Below, in pieces: positions 18,407 through 28,566 of a stretch of DNA of 64,000 bases. Source of the DNA: Coriobacteriaceae bacterium (GTDB taxonomy: Bacteria > Actinomycetota > Coriobacteriia > Coriobacteriales > Coriobacteriaceae); NCBI GenBank assembly GCA_025993015.1, contig DAJPFV010000001.1, forward strand, positions 1 to 64,000, read 5' to 3'. Numbering within the stretch: the first letter of the stretch is position 1; every line of letters begins with the position of its first letter. A program made the translations under genes and the position numbers. The notes beneath the pieces are model-generated. The model saw only the letters and a program-made list of their open reading frames with translations, was not told the origin of the DNA and made no database searches.

Positions 18407-19335
18407 CGAACACCGCCGATCGCCTGCGGAAAGACGTGCTCCATCACAAAGCGGCCGCCCTCGATACGAGCAAGCGCCTTCAATCCCCCATCGAGCACGA
18501 GCGCGAACGGCGCCTTCGCCGTATCGAAGTCCGCAAGCGCGCGTTCAACGGGAATGCGGCGGCCACAAAGCAGGTCGTCTGCAAGATTACCCGGCAAATC
18601 GACACGCGTGGCACCTAGGGCGGCGATGGGATCCAGAGCGAAACCGGCAGCGGTCTCGGCAGAGAGCTCCTCTACCGCATGACAGGCGCCAATGGAAACC
18701 ACGCCGGAGGCCGTACGGCGCAGCGCGGAAATATGCGCAGCGCTATCGCAGGCACGACCCAGATCGCGAGCGAGCGCGCGAATGTAGGTGCCTTTGCTTA
18801 CCGAAAACGCCACGGTCCAGACGCACGTATCGCCCTCGCCGCCCACGGCGATCAGGTCGGCGGCATAGACCTCGACGGGGCGCGGGGGCAACTCAACCGC
18901 ATTGCCCTCGCGAGCACTCTTATAGGCGCGAACGCCATTAACCGAGATGGCCGAAAACGCTGGCGGCACCTGCATCTGCGGGCCAAGCATAGCGGCCAGC
19001 TGCTCACGGGCGTAAGCGAGATCGCGCAGCTCGGGGGCAACGGACACCGTGCGGACGGCCTCGCCCTCCGCGTCATCGGTATTGGTCTCGACACCAAACG
19101 AAATGTCGGCAACATAACTTTTGGTATCGAGGGTTAGCATGCCCAGCAGACGGGTCGCCTGGCCCACGCCCACCACCATGACACCCGAGGCCATGGGGTC
19201 GAGCGTACCGGCATGGCCGACGCGTCGCTCATGGAGGGCGCGCCGGCACTGCGATACCACGTCGTGGGACGTGCAGCCCACCGGCTTATCGACGGCGAGC
19301 AGCATATTCAATTGAGAAGGCGTACGACGAGCCAT
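18403..19335 (-). CDS. truB: tRNA pseudouridine55 synthase TruB
   Basis: 310 residues. The N-terminal block MLLAVDKPVGCTSHDVV and the catalytic HAGTLDPMASGVMVVG (Asp46) identify TruB, which makes pseudouridine 55 in tRNA. VSKGTYIRALARDLG is the second conserved block. It is in an operon with the upstream NrnA-like gene (15-base gap) and ribF. Confidence 0.96.
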   Translation of the reverse strand: MARRTPSQLNMLLAVDKPVGCTSHDVVSQCRRALHERRVGHAGTLDPMASGVMVVGVGQATRLLGMLTLDTKSYVADISFGVETNTDDAEGEAVRTVSVAPELRDLAYAREQLAAMLGPQMQVPPAFSAISVNGVRAYKSAREGNAVELPPRPVEVYAADLIAVGGEGDTCVWTVAFSVSKGTYIRALARDLGRACDSAAHISALRRTASGVVSIGACHAVEELSAETAAGFALDPIAALGATRVDLPGNLADDLLCGRRIPVERALADFDTAKAPFALVLDGGLKALARIEGGRFVMEHVFPQAIGGVR

Positions 19336-19350
19336 GTACCATCCAAAAAG

Positions 19351-20394
19351 TTAGAGCTCGACGGTCACCGAAGCGGGATCCTCCCCCACCAGCTCGGCCA
19401 GCATGGGAAGTGCCACGGCGAGCGTCTCGCGAATCGTTCCGTTGTTGGAAAAGCCGGCGGCGGCATGATGCCCGCCACCGCCAAAGTTGGCAGCAATCTC
19501 GGACACATCGAGGTCACCCTTGGAGCGCAGGTTGCCGCGCACCTTGGTATCGCCCTCGATGCCCTTTAGGAACAGGCAGACCTCAACGCCCATCACCGAA
19601 CGCACCACATCGACCAGACCGTCGCACTCATCCGAGGTGACACCGCAGGCCTCGAGGTCGCTCTGGTACGCATAACTATATGCCACGCGACCGTGCGCCA
19701 CGGTCTTGATACGACCCATAACGATGGACTTGAGATGCAAGAACTCTACGCGCATGCTCTGGTAGACCTCGAGCGCGACGCGCGCCGGATCGGCACCGTG
19801 CGCGACCAGGCGCGAGGCGGCATGGAACGCAGCAGCATCGGCGTTTTGGTACTGAAAACGACCGGTATCGGTCACCAGGCCGCACAGCAGGCAGGTCGCG
19901 ACACCGTTGCGAGCCACAATGCCGCAATTGTCCAAAAAGCGGTCGATGATCATGGCGCAGGCCGCGGCGCCGACGCACCTCAGGCTCAGCTCGGCAAATT
20001 CCTCGCGCGCCGGATGGTGATCGAAACACACCACATGCGACGAGCGGCGGAGCACCTCGGCGGAGTTGTTCAGACGCTCGACGACCGGCACGTCCACCGA
20101 GATGAACAGATCCGGATTGCCGGTATACGCAGATGCCGGCACCAGACGGTCGGCGCCCTCCATAAAGCGGTAGATGCGCGGAACCGGATCATCGTCTGCC
20201 AGCAGCAGGGCAATGTCCTTGTTGGGGAAAAACTTCATGAGCGATAAGCCCAGACCCAGCACGGAGCCCAGGGCGTCACCATCGGGAGACGTATGTCCCG
20301 AAATCGCAATGGAGGACGCACCCTCGATGAGCTCGAGGATGCGTCGCTGAATATCTGCAGACTCGCACGATGCGAGGTCGGCGGAATTACTCAT
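19351..20394 (-). CDS. nrnA: DHH/DHHA1 phosphoesterase, NrnA-type
   Basis: 347 residues of the bifunctional oligoribonuclease/pAp phosphatase family. The catalytic motifs are GHTSPDGDALGS (near 34) and CFDHHP (DHH); the C-terminal DHHA1 domain ends with GGGGHHAAAGF. It degrades nanoRNA and cyclic-dinucleotide breakdown products in relatives; the substrate here is inferred. It overlaps rbfA by 8 bases, the rbfA-nrnA-truB-ribF order common in Gram-positives. Confidence 0.93.
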   Translation of the reverse strand: MSNSADLASCESADIQRRILELIEGASSIAISGHTSPDGDALGSVLGLGLSLMKFFPNKDIALLLADDDPVPRIYRFMEGADRLVPASAYTGNPDLFISVDVPVVERLNNSAEVLRRSSHVVCFDHHPAREEFAELSLRCVGAAACAMIIDRFLDNCGIVARNGVATCLLCGLVTDTGRFQYQNADAAAFHAASRLVAHGADPARVALEVYQSMRVEFLHLKSIVMGRIKTVAHGRVAYSYAYQSDLEACGVTSDECDGLVDVVRSVMGVEVCLFLKGIEGDTKVRGNLRSKGDLDVSEIAANFGGGGHHAAAGFSNNGTIRETLAVALPMLAELVGEDPASVTVEL

Positions 20395-20797
20395 CTAAAG
20401 CTGCCTCCTGGGCGGCATCCGCTATTGGATAGCCGTCCTCATCCTTTTCGATCGCAAGCGTGGCGGGAACGTTTTCCAGCGCACGCGTGATGCGCTCGGC
20501 CTCATCGGTCGAGCGATCGATGCGAAAATCGAGCTCGGGCGTGACGCGCCAATCGAGCGAGCGGGCCAACAGGCTACGGATGCGGCCCTTGGCGCTGGCA
20601 AGCGCCTCCATGACCTCGTCGTAGCGGCTCGCGTCGCACGACACGTACACGCGCGCGAACGAACGGTCCACCGCGACCTCGACCGCGGTCAGGGTGACCA
20701 GGTCGAGACGCGGATCGGAAACCTCAAAGAGCAGGATATAACCGAGCTTCTCGCGAAGCTGCTCGCCCAGACGGCGGGTTGCCTGCGTTTGCTTCAT
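20387..20797 (-). CDS. rbfA: Ribosome-binding factor A
   Basis: 136-residue 30S maturation factor with a KH-like fold. It starts MKQTQATRRLGEQLREKLGY; VSDPRLDLVTLTAVEVAVD and FARVYVSC are the family blocks. The C-terminal tail (AIEKDEDGYPIADAAQEAA) is acidic. It lies 11 bases after infB with GGGGGT as ribosome site. Confidence 0.94.
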   Translation of the reverse strand: MKQTQATRRLGEQLREKLGYILLFEVSDPRLDLVTLTAVEVAVDRSFARVYVSCDASRYDEVMEALASAKGRIRSLLARSLDWRVTPELDFRIDRSTDEAERITRALENVPATLAIEKDEDGYPIADAAQEAALDE

Positions 20798-20808
20798 AGC
20801 GCTACCCC

Positions 20809-23523
20809 CTACTCGGTACGGGCAACCTGGTCGATGCGGTAGCCCTCAATGGTGTCGCCAGGCTTGATGTCCTGGAAGTTCTCCAGGCCAATACCGCCCT
20901 CGGAGCCGCTCTTGAGGCTCCTGGCCTCGTCCTTGTAGTGGCGCATCGAGGCGATTTTACCGTTGAAGACCACGATGCCGTCGCGCACCAGGCGCACAGA
21001 ATCGGTTGCGGCGATCTCGCCCTCTTCGACGCGGACACCGGCGGCGATACCAACCTTGGGCACCTTGAAGGTATCCAGGACGGTCGCAGTACCCGTGGAG
21101 ACCTCGACCTCGGTGGGCTTGAGCATACCGATGCGGGCAGCGTCGAGGTCCTCGAGGCACTTGTAGATGACGTCGTAGCAACGGATCTCGACGCCCTCGC
21201 GCTCGGCGGCGGAGCGGGCCTTGCCGTCGGGACGGACGCCAAAGCCGATGATGATGGCGTTGGAAGCGTCGGCCAGGACGACGTCGGTCTCGTTGATGGC
21301 ACCGACCGCGGAGTGAATCGTGTTGATGCGCACCTCGGACTGATCCATCTTGTCGAGGGAGTCCTGAAGGGCCTCGATGGAACCCTGGACGTCGGCCTTG
21401 ATGATCAGGTTGAGCTCCTTGACCTCGGCGTCGGCGATGGTCTCGAAGAGGTTCTCGAGCGTCACGTGCTTCACGCGGCTCTGCTCCTCGATACGGGCCT
21501 TGAGCGAACGCTCGTCGGCCAGCGCACGTGCCTCGCGCTCGTCCTCGAACACGCGGAACTCATCGCCGGCGTTGGGGACGGACTGCAGGCCCAAGATCTC
21601 GACGGCGTCGGAAGGACCGGCCTCGGTGACGGCGTTGCCCTTGGGGTCGAGCATGGCGCGGACGCGGCCGTAGGTGAGGCCGGCGACCAGCGTGTCGCCC
21701 ACGTGCAGGGTACCGCGGGTCACGAGCACGGTGGCAACCGAGCCGCGGCCCTTGTCGAGCTTAGCCTCGAGGACGTTGCCCGAAGCAAAGGTATCAGGGT
21801 TGGCCTTGAGCTCGAGCACGTCGGCCTGGAGCAGCACGGTCTCGAGCAGGTCATCGATACCGATCTTCTGCTTGGCCGAGATGTTGACGAACATGTTCTG
21901 TCCGCCCCACTCCTCGGGGATGATGCCGTACTCGGTGAGCTCCTGGCGCACGCGGTCGGGGTTGGCACCCGGCTTATCGATCTTGTTGACGGCGACGACG
22001 ATGGGAACGCCGGCAGCCTTGGCGTGGTTGATCGACTCGATGGTCTGGGGCATGACGCCGTCGTCGGCAGCCACGATCAGGATGACGATGTCGGTCACCT
22101 TGGCGCCGCGGGCACGCATGGCCGTAAAGGTGGCGTGACCGGGGGTATCGATGAAGGTGATCTTACGGTCGTTGATCATGACCTGCGAAGCGCCGATGGC
22201 CTGCGTAATGCCGCCCGCCTCGCCGGCAGCAACGCCGGTGTGACGGATGGCGTCGAGCAGCGACGTCTTGCCGTGGTCGACGTGGCCCATGACGGTGACG
22301 ACCGGGGCACGCGGTTTAAGATCGGCGGGGTCGTCGTAGAACGAGAAGGTGTTCTCCTCCTCGGGGGTGATGATCTTGATCTGGCGACCCAGGTCGTCGG
22401 CAACGAGCTCGACGAGGTCATCGGACATGGACTGTGTCATGGTAAGCGGCGTGCCCAGCAGGAACAGGCGCTTGATGATGTCGTTGGCCGGAACGTCGAG
22501 CGCCTCGGCGAGCTCCTGGACGGTAACGCCCTGGGAGACCTTGATGGCGTCGAGGTCCTCGGGGTTCACGCCCTGGGCCAGCGCCTCCTCAATCTTGCGC
22601 TCTTCCTGAGCCTTTGCGGCCTCGCGCTCGCGCTTCTCCTTGCGCTTTTTGCGGCGACCAGTGGACTCGCGAGAGGCCTCCTCGACGGCGGCACGAGCCT
22701 CCTCGAGCACCTTCTCGCGGCTGTACTCCTCGGCCTCGCGAGCCATGCGGCTGTAGTGGTCCTCTTCGTTGTTGTGACCGCCCTTGCGCTTCTTGCCCTT
22801 GCCCTGCTTATCGGGGTTGGGGAAGTCCATACCGGCAGCGACGTTGTTGCTGGCGTTGGTGCGATGGCTGTGGGGACGGCTCTCGGATGCGTTGCGCTCG
22901 GAGTTGCTGTCGGAGGCGTTGCGATCGTTACGACGGCCGCCGCGACGGTCGTTGTTGCCGCCACGACGGTTGCCGCGCTCGGCAGCGCGCTCGGCCTTGG
23001 CCTTCTCCTCAGCGTCCTTCTTCTCCTTGAGCACGGTCTCCTGTGCGGCGATCTGGTCGAGCAGAGAGCGGAAACGCGAACCGGAGTCGGAAGCGGGAAC
23101 GGCGCGGCGCTGGGCCTCGCGGGCAGCCTCCTCCTTCTCGCGGGCAAGGCGCTCCTGCTCGGCCTTCTTCTTAGCCTCGGCCTCGGCGCGGGCGGCCTCC
23201 TCGGCAGCCTGGGCAGCGGCGAACTGGCGGCGCTCCTCCTCGCGTGCCTTCTCGGCGGCGATGCGCTCGCGCTCTGCCTCGGCAGCGCGTGCTGCCTCCT
23301 CGGCGGCAGCGGCCTGCTCCTCGGCCAGCTTGGCGGCCTCGACTTCCTGGGCGCGGGCCTCGATCACCGAGGCGAGCTGCTTGCGGACCATGGCGACGTA
23401 TGCGTCCTCCAGAGCGGAGGAAGCGGACTTAGCGGGAATCTTCATTTCGGCGAGATGACCCATCAGTTCCTTGGAGGTCATGCCGAACTCTTTGGCCAGG
23501 GTGGACACACGGACTTTTGCCAT
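20809..23523 (-). CDS. infB: Translation initiation factor IF-2
   Basis: 904 residues. The N-terminal IF2_N segment ([19 protein letters not shown]) is followed by a long Ala/Glu/Arg charged helix to about 180 and an Arg/Gly/Asn-rich linker to about 250. A second IF2_N-like segment (about 330-360) precedes the G domain with GHVDHGKT (413-420), [16 protein letters not shown] and NKID. Domains II-IV follow. The start is an ATG behind AGGTGAAG. A small hairpin lies in the 91-base gap after nusA; no ylxR gene is there. Confidence 0.96.
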   Translation of the reverse strand: MAKVRVSTLAKEFGMTSKELMGHLAEMKIPAKSASSALEDAYVAMVRKQLASVIEARAQEVEAAKLAEEQAAAAEEAARAAEAERERIAAEKAREEERRQFAAAQAAEEAARAEAEAKKKAEQERLAREKEEAAREAQRRAVPASDSGSRFRSLLDQIAAQETVLKEKKDAEEKAKAERAAERGNRRGGNNDRRGGRRNDRNASDSNSERNASESRPHSHRTNASNNVAAGMDFPNPDKQGKGKKRKGGHNNEEDHYSRMAREAEEYSREKVLEEARAAVEEASRESTGRRKKRKEKREREAAKAQEERKIEEALAQGVNPEDLDAIKVSQGVTVQELAEALDVPANDIIKRLFLLGTPLTMTQSMSDDLVELVADDLGRQIKIITPEEENTFSFYDDPADLKPRAPVVTVMGHVDHGKTSLLDAIRHTGVAAGEAGGITQAIGASQVMINDRKITFIDTPGHATFTAMRARGAKVTDIVILIVAADDGVMPQTIESINHAKAAGVPIVVAVNKIDKPGANPDRVRQELTEYGIIPEEWGGQNMFVNISAKQKIGIDDLLETVLLQADVLELKANPDTFASGNVLEAKLDKGRGSVATVLVTRGTLHVGDTLVAGLTYGRVRAMLDPKGNAVTEAGPSDAVEILGLQSVPNAGDEFRVFEDEREARALADERSLKARIEEQSRVKHVTLENLFETIADAEVKELNLIIKADVQGSIEALQDSLDKMDQSEVRINTIHSAVGAINETDVVLADASNAIIIGFGVRPDGKARSAAEREGVEIRCYDVIYKCLEDLDAARIGMLKPTEVEVSTGTATVLDTFKVPKVGIAAGVRVEEGEIAATDSVRLVRDGIVVFNGKIASMRHYKDEARSLKSGSEGGIGLENFQDIKPGDTIEGYRIDQVARTE

Positions 23524-23614
23524 ATGACTTCACCTACCCTTTCTGGCACCTTGGGTGCCTAGAGACTGAACGAGCGTGGGATATGCGCTGGGACCCGCCC
23601 GGCGCGACCGCGCG

Positions 23615-24862
23615 CTAGATCAGGTCCTCCGCATCATCGAAGGCGTCGGTATCGTGGACACCGCAGAAACGGGAGCCGGGACGGGCCTGGTTGCGGCACT
23701 GGATGCCGTCCTCGGACACGAACTCGCAGCGACGGACGTCCTCGTCCTCCTCGTCACCGATCAGGTCGGCGGCGGGCTCCTCGTGAACGGGAACATTCTT
23801 GAGGATGTCGGCGGCAAGGGTCTCGGACTTAATGTCGATGTGCCAGCCGGTCAGGCGCGCGGCGAGGCGGGCATTCTGGCCCTCCTTGCCGATGGCGAGG
23901 GACAGCTGGTCATCGGGCACGATGACGCCGGCGTAGGCCTTCTCCTCGTCGATAAGGACGCGGGTGACCTTGGCAGGCGACAGGGCGTTGGCGACGTAGA
24001 CGGCCGGATCGGCATCCCACAGGATGACGTCGACGCGCTCGCCACGGAGCTCGCCCACGACGGCGCGAACACGGCTGCCCTTAGGGCCGACGCAGGCGCC
24101 CACGGGATCCAGGCGATCGTCGAGCGAGTGGACGGCGACCTTAGAGCGCTGACCGGGCTCGCGGGCGATCGACTTGATCTGGACGGTGCCCTCATAGATC
24201 TCGGGCACCTCCTGCTCAAACAGACGACGCATGAGCTCGGGGTGGGTACGGGAGATGACAATCGGCGGGCGGCTGTGCTCGCCACGGACCGGCTGCAAGT
24301 TGGAGTTGGGGTCGCGAACGTCGATGATCACGGCCTTGATATGCTGGTTGTGCAGGTAGCGCTCGCCCATCGGACGCTCGTTGCGCTCGTTCTCGTAACG
24401 GCGCTGGTCGAAGTGCGGAAGCTCGGCCTCGACGCCCTCGCGAATCTTGACGATCGTGAAGTCGGGCGTGGACTGCAGCACGGTACCGCTGATGAGGTCA
24501 CCGATGCGGCCGGAGAACTCCTCGTAGATCTGCTCGCGGGCGGAGTTGCGTACGATTGCGTTGATCTCGGCCTTGGCGTGCTGGGCGGCGATACGGCTCG
24601 TGTTCTTAGGAGTGACGTCGATCTCCTCGAACTCGGTGAAGTTGCCCTCCTCGTCCATGGAATCGTCGATCGGCTCCAGACGGTAGACGTAGATCTTGCC
24701 GGTGGTGCGATCGATGGTCACCTTGGCGCCCCACTCAAGATGCAGGATCTCGGCATAGCTCTTGGCGAGCGACTGCTCCAGGCGGTCGATCAGGTAGAGC
24801 TGGTCGATGTGCTTCTCCTGGCAAAGCTCCATCAGGGCGGACATCATGTCGGATGCTGCCAT
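23615..24862 (-). CDS. nusA: Transcription factor NusA with C-terminal zinc-finger-like tail
   Basis: 415 residues: an N-terminal RNA polymerase-binding domain (to about 130), S1 ([20 protein letters not shown]) and two KH domains ([34 protein letters not shown]). The last 45 residues are unusual: C379-x9-C389-x10-C400-x2-H403 in an acidic setting, a likely small zinc site not found in standard NusA. The ATG at 24862 was chosen because GGAAGGAAAG precedes it; it starts 1 base after the rimP stop. Confidence 0.95.
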   Translation of the reverse strand: MAASDMMSALMELCQEKHIDQLYLIDRLEQSLAKSYAEILHLEWGAKVTIDRTTGKIYVYRLEPIDDSMDEEGNFTEFEEIDVTPKNTSRIAAQHAKAEINAIVRNSAREQIYEEFSGRIGDLISGTVLQSTPDFTIVKIREGVEAELPHFDQRRYENERNERPMGERYLHNQHIKAVIIDVRDPNSNLQPVRGEHSRPPIVISRTHPELMRRLFEQEVPEIYEGTVQIKSIAREPGQRSKVAVHSLDDRLDPVGACVGPKGSRVRAVVGELRGERVDVILWDADPAVYVANALSPAKVTRVLIDEEKAYAGVIVPDDQLSLAIGKEGQNARLAARLTGWHIDIKSETLAADILKNVPVHEEPAADLIGDEEDEDVRRCEFVSEDGIQCRNQARPGSRFCGVHDTDAFDDAEDLI

Positions 24863-24863
24863 C

Positions 24864-25358
24864 TTACTTTCCTTCCTTCGCGGGCTTGAAGTCATAGGTG
24901 GGCTTCAACTTGCACTTTTTAACATCAGAGAAATCGAGGGTGACGGACTCGCCGTCCTCGAGCTCGAGGGTCACGTTCGTCTCGGTGGCAGCGGCAATCT
25001 TGCCGGCGTACTTGCGACGGCCCTCGGTGGCGGTGGAGGTGAGCTCGCAGTTCTCGCCCACAAAGCGGGCAAAGTCGCACGGGCGGCGCAGCGGGCGCGC
25101 CATGCCCGGGCTCGACACCTCGAGCGTATAGCTCGAAGAGATGGGGTCGAGCTCCTCAATCACATCGCCGACCCACTTAGTGTTGGCCGTGACGTCGTTG
25201 AGCGACAGGCTCTGACCCTCGGCACCCTCGATACGCACGCGCACGCAGGGGGCCTTGGTGGCACCCACGAGCTCGACGTCGACGATGTCGACATCGTGCT
25301 GGGGAGCGACGGCCTCGAGCGCGTCGATGATCGCCTGCTCGGTCTTGGTCTTGACCAT
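24864..25358 (-). CDS. rimP: Ribosome maturation factor RimP
   Basis: 164 residues needed for 30S assembly. Family blocks: DVDIVDVELVGATKAPCVRVRI, YTLEVSSPGMARPL and the C-terminal SH3-like VTLDFSDVKKCKLKP. The ATG at 25358 follows GGATGGAGG. First gene of rimP-nusA-infB-rbfA. The promoter and a strong intrinsic terminator precede it. Confidence 0.93.
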   Translation of the reverse strand: MVKTKTEQAIIDALEAVAPQHDVDIVDVELVGATKAPCVRVRIEGAEGQSLSLNDVTANTKWVGDVIEELDPISSSYTLEVSSPGMARPLRRPCDFARFVGENCELTSTATEGRRKYAGKIAAATETNVTLELEDGESVTLDFSDVKKCKLKPTYDFKPAKEGK

Positions 25359-25378
25359 TGCGGCACCTCCATCCATAC

Positions 25379-25410
25379 AAAAAAGAAGCGGGGCCGAAAC
25401 CCCACTTCTT
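25379..25410 (-). terminator. Leader terminator (attenuator) of rimP-nusA-infB
   Basis: On the minus strand GAAGTGGGG, loop TTTCGG, CCCCGCTTC, then TTTTTT. It lies between the rimP promoter and the rimP start, so transcription must read through it to express the operon. No clear alternative antiterminator stem is seen in the short leader. Confidence 0.85.
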
Positions 25411-25436
25411 TCAATTACAACTTCATTTGCAAGCAA

Positions 25437-25465
25437 ACTATACCAATAGCTGCAGAAACGTGCAA
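25437..25465 (-). promoter_or_regulatory. Promoter of the rimP-nusA-infB operon
   Basis: On the minus strand TTGCAC (25460-25465), a 17-base spacer and TATAGT (25437-25442). Initiation near 25430 gives a leader of about 70 bases that contains the terminator hairpin. Confidence 0.7.
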
Positions 25466-25553
25466 GCACAGTACGAATCTGCAGGTCAGCGTGCGCACAG
25501 CTTCTCCATAAGAATAGGACAATTGACCGAAGACATCAGGGCAGGTACATGCA

Positions 25554-25592
25554 AAACGAGGGACGACCCAACCGGATCGCCCCTCGTTTATT
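25554..25592 (-). terminator. Terminator after leuS
   Basis: On the minus strand ACGAGGGGCGA and TCGTCCCTCGT pair around a short loop and are followed by TTTT. It lies 25 bases past the leuS stop. Confidence 0.8.
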
Positions 25593-25616
25593 GCATGTCA
25601 GCTATGCGCACAGCGC

Positions 25617-28193
25617 TTACTTGACCACCAGGTTGACCAGCTTGCCGGGCACGCAGATGGCCTTGACGACCGTCTTGCCCTCGAGCCACTTGGCGACGGC
25701 GGCCTCGGCGGCAGCCTGCATATCCTCATTGGAGGCATCGCGGGCGACGTCAATGCGGCCACGGACCTTGCCGAGCACCTGTACGACGATCTGCACCGTG
25801 TCCTCGATGGACTCGGCCAGGTCGAACTCGGGCCAGGCGGCGGTGTAGGCGTTGCCCTCGCAACCGAGTGCCTCGTGCCACAGCTCGTCGGCCCAGAACG
25901 GGCAGATGGGGGCAAGGACGCTCACGATGTCCTTGGCCACGCCGTAGCACAGGGCCTTGTCGCGGTCAGCGCCCTCGGTGGCGTTGAGGTAGGCGCTCGC
26001 CGCGTTGACGAGCTCCATGACGGCCGAGATCGCGGTGTTGAACTGACCGCGGTCGAAGTCCTCGGTGCACTTGGCGATGGTGCGATGGCGCTCACGGTAG
26101 AGCTTCATCGCGACCTCGTCGAGCGCGGACTTGTCAAAGGCCACGTTGGCGTCACCCGACTGGACGAGCTGCCACACGATACGCCAGGCGCGCTTGATGA
26201 AGCGGTTAGCGCCCTCGACGGCCTTGGGATCCCAGTCGAAGTCCTTCTCGGGCGGGGCGATAAACAGGATCGCCAGACGCATGGTGTCGGCGCCGTAGGG
26301 CTCAATGACCGAGCTCGGGGGCACGACATTGCCCTTGGACTTGGACATGGTGTCGCCGTTCTCGTCCTTGACCATTCCCTGGCACAGCAGGTTGGTGAAG
26401 GGCTCGTCCACACTCAGCAGGCCCAGGTCGCGCAGTGCCTTGGTAAAGAAGCGGCTGTAGAGCAGGTGCAGAATGGCGTGCTCGATGCCGCCGATGTAGT
26501 TATCGACGGGCATCCAACGGTCGGCGGCCTCGCGGGAGAAAGGCAGCTCGGTGTTGTGCGGGTCGGTATAGCGCAGGTAATACCAGCTGGAGCAAGTGAA
26601 GGTGTCCATGGTATCGGTCTCGCGCTTGGCCGGGCGGCCGCAGACCGGGCAGGTGGTCTCGTAGAACTCCTTGCACTCGGCGAGGGTCTCGCCGGCGCCC
26701 AGGTCCAGGTTCTCGGGCAGCGTTACCGGCAGCTGGTCCTCGGGCACGGGCACGATGCCGCAGTGCTCGCAGTGGATGGCCGGGATGGGGTTGCCCCAAT
26801 AGCGCTGGCGGGAAATGAGCCAGTCGCGCAGACGGAACTCGACCTTACGACGACCGCAGCCCATGGCCTCGAGGTCAGCAACGATTGCAGCCTCGCCCTC
26901 GGAGTGCTTGCCGCCGCGCATACCGGTGTACTTGCCGGACTGGACGAGCGTGCCCTCGGCAGCGTGGGCGCAATCCCAGTCGACGGTCTCGGCATGGAAG
27001 GTATCGATGGTCTCGCCGTTGGCCTCGACGGCAGCGCGGTCGTCATCGTCCAGGATGATCGGCACGATCGGCAGGTCGTACTTGCGGGCGAACTCAAAGT
27101 CGCGCTGGTCGCCGCAGGGAACGGCCATGACGGCACCGGTGCCATAGTCGGCAACGACATAATCGGCAACCCACACAGGGACCTTCTCGCCGTTGACGGG
27201 GTTTACCACATAGCGGCCCGTGAAGGCACCGTGCTTCTCGAGGGTGCCCTGGGCACGCTCGACGGCGGAGATATGCTTGGAGTCCTCGACGATCTTGGTC
27301 ACGGCCTCCTCGTACTCCGTACCCTCGACGAGCTCGTGCAGACGAGCGTACTCGGGGGCCAGGACAAAGAAGGAGACACCGAAGAGCGTATCGGCACGCG
27401 TGGTGAAGACGGTGATCTTGCCCTCGTCGCCCTCGATGGGCTCGCCATCCTTGTCGCACAGGGTAAAGTCGACCTCGGCGCCCTCGGAGCGACCGATCCA
27501 GTTGGCCTGCATCTGCTTGACGCGCTCGGGCCAGCCGGGGAGCTTCTCCAGGTCGTCGAGCAGCTCCTGGGAGTAATCGGTAATCTTGAAGTACCACTGC
27601 TCAAGGTCGCGCTTCTCGGGCTCGGTGCCGCAGCGCCAGCACTTGCCCTCGGTGACCTGCTCGTTGGCCAGAACGGTCTTGCAGGTGGGGCACCAGTTGA
27701 CCGGGTTCTTCTTGCGGTAGACCAGGCCCTTTTCCCACAACTTCTCAAAGATCCACTGACCCCAACGGTAATAATCGGAGCTGCAGGTCTTGACCATGCG
27801 ATCCAGATCGTAGGAGAAGCCCATGCGCTTCATCGTGGCGAGCGCCTGGTCCATGTTCTTATACGTCCAGGCGGCAGCCTGCGTGTTGTGCTTGATGGCG
27901 GCGTTCTCGGCAGGCAGGCCAAAGGCGTCAAAGCCGATGGGGTGCAGCACATCGTAGCCGCGCATGCGGGCCTGACGGGCCATGGCATCGCCGATGGTAT
28001 AGTTGCGCGCGTGGCCCATGTGCAGGTCGCCCGACGGATACGGGAACATCTCGAGCACGTACTTCTTGGGCTTGCTGGCGTCGGTGTCGACGGCAAAGAG
28101 GTTGGAGTCCTCCCAGGCCTTCATCCACCGGGACTCAATGGCCTGCGCGTCGTAGGCAGGGATCTCATCCTTATGATCTGTGCAATCGCACAT
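25617..28193 (-). CDS. leuS: Leucyl-tRNA synthetase
   Basis: 858-residue class I synthetase. The HIGH-type motif is [15 protein letters not shown]; the KMSKS loop is [11 protein letters not shown]. The editing domain (CP1) has [12 protein letters not shown] and the zinc-binding-like [14 protein letters not shown] and CWRCG motifs are present. The ATG at 28193 ([10 protein letters not shown]) was chosen because AAAGGAG precedes it; the frame stays open another 42 codons upstream through a large hairpin and is not likely coding. A structured leader precedes the gene. Confidence 0.96.
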   Translation of the reverse strand: MCDCTDHKDEIPAYDAQAIESRWMKAWEDSNLFAVDTDASKPKKYVLEMFPYPSGDLHMGHARNYTIGDAMARQARMRGYDVLHPIGFDAFGLPAENAAIKHNTQAAAWTYKNMDQALATMKRMGFSYDLDRMVKTCSSDYYRWGQWIFEKLWEKGLVYRKKNPVNWCPTCKTVLANEQVTEGKCWRCGTEPEKRDLEQWYFKITDYSQELLDDLEKLPGWPERVKQMQANWIGRSEGAEVDFTLCDKDGEPIEGDEGKITVFTTRADTLFGVSFFVLAPEYARLHELVEGTEYEEAVTKIVEDSKHISAVERAQGTLEKHGAFTGRYVVNPVNGEKVPVWVADYVVADYGTGAVMAVPCGDQRDFEFARKYDLPIVPIILDDDDRAAVEANGETIDTFHAETVDWDCAHAAEGTLVQSGKYTGMRGGKHSEGEAAIVADLEAMGCGRRKVEFRLRDWLISRQRYWGNPIPAIHCEHCGIVPVPEDQLPVTLPENLDLGAGETLAECKEFYETTCPVCGRPAKRETDTMDTFTCSSWYYLRYTDPHNTELPFSREAADRWMPVDNYIGGIEHAILHLLYSRFFTKALRDLGLLSVDEPFTNLLCQGMVKDENGDTMSKSKGNVVPPSSVIEPYGADTMRLAILFIAPPEKDFDWDPKAVEGANRFIKRAWRIVWQLVQSGDANVAFDKSALDEVAMKLYRERHRTIAKCTEDFDRGQFNTAISAVMELVNAASAYLNATEGADRDKALCYGVAKDIVSVLAPICPFWADELWHEALGCEGNAYTAAWPEFDLAESIEDTVQIVVQVLGKVRGRIDVARDASNEDMQAAAEAAVAKWLEGKTVVKAICVPGKLVNLVVK

Positions 28194-28219
28194 ATCAGCT
28201 CCTTTGTTAGCTGGGTTGG

Positions 28220-28337
28220 GGCGGGGCGTTCTTGCCTTTACTCGCTGCTGCGGACAGTCCTGCTCGCACGAAGAGCACATTAAGTGCTCTTCGGCTCGTG
28301 CGGAACTTGCAGCGAGCAAAGGTAAGAACGCCCCGCC
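28220..28337. repeat. Long imperfect inverted repeat in the leuS leader
   Basis: Outer arms 28220-28249 and 28308-28337 match at about 27 of 30 positions. An inner hairpin (GAAGAGCAC/GTGCTCTTC and CGCACG/CGTGCG) fills the loop. It ends about 10 bases before the leuS ribosome site. No T-box sequence is present. It could be a regulatory leader structure or a small palindromic mobile repeat. Confidence 0.6.
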
Positions 28338-28372
28338 ACATCGTTAACTCGCATGATGATAGCAAATACGAC

Positions 28373-28407
28373 AAGCGAGATGCCTGCGACTTGCAGGCAT
28401 CTCGCTT
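28373..28407 (-). terminator. Perfect 15-bp hairpin after guaB
   Basis: AAGCGAGATGCCTGC and its exact complement flank a 5-base loop. The U-run on the minus strand is weak (TTGTCGTATTTG). Probable end of the guaB transcript. Confidence 0.6.
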
Positions 28408-28470
28408 TATCTAAATAACGTGGTTGATACTCAACCTTTATGTGCAACCCGTTCTAGAAACAACGGGTTT

Positions 28471-28556
28471 TCCAGGTGCCGCAGGTTGCCGTGAAAGAGG
28501 AGCGCCGCGTACTTAGGTACGCAAGCGACGGTTTGAACGGCAAGATGCGGTGCCTG
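28471..28556. repeat. Structured dispersed repeat, copy A
   Basis: The core 28488-28542 matches the core at 31699-31754 at about 49 of 55 positions. It can fold as nested stems: outer CCAGGTGCCGCA with TGCGGTGCCTGG, middle GCCGT/ACGGC, inner GCGTAC/GTACGC. It is intergenic, just past the guaB stop. Together with the leuS leader it fills the 373 bases between leuS and guaB, which hold no gene. Confidence 0.7.
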
Positions 28557-28566
28557 GGAAAGCCGC

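Noticed and set aside
20938..23562. 874-codon open frame on the plus strand opposite infB
   Set aside because: Leu/Gly/Val/Asp-rich shadow of IF-2; no ribosome site or motifs.
25875..28283. 802-codon open frame on the plus strand opposite leuS
   Set aside because: LeuRS on the minus strand is complete; the mirror frame is an artefact of codon composition.
28194..28566. T-box riboswitch for leuS
   Set aside because: No T-box consensus or specifier stem pattern is seen; the region holds other hairpins.
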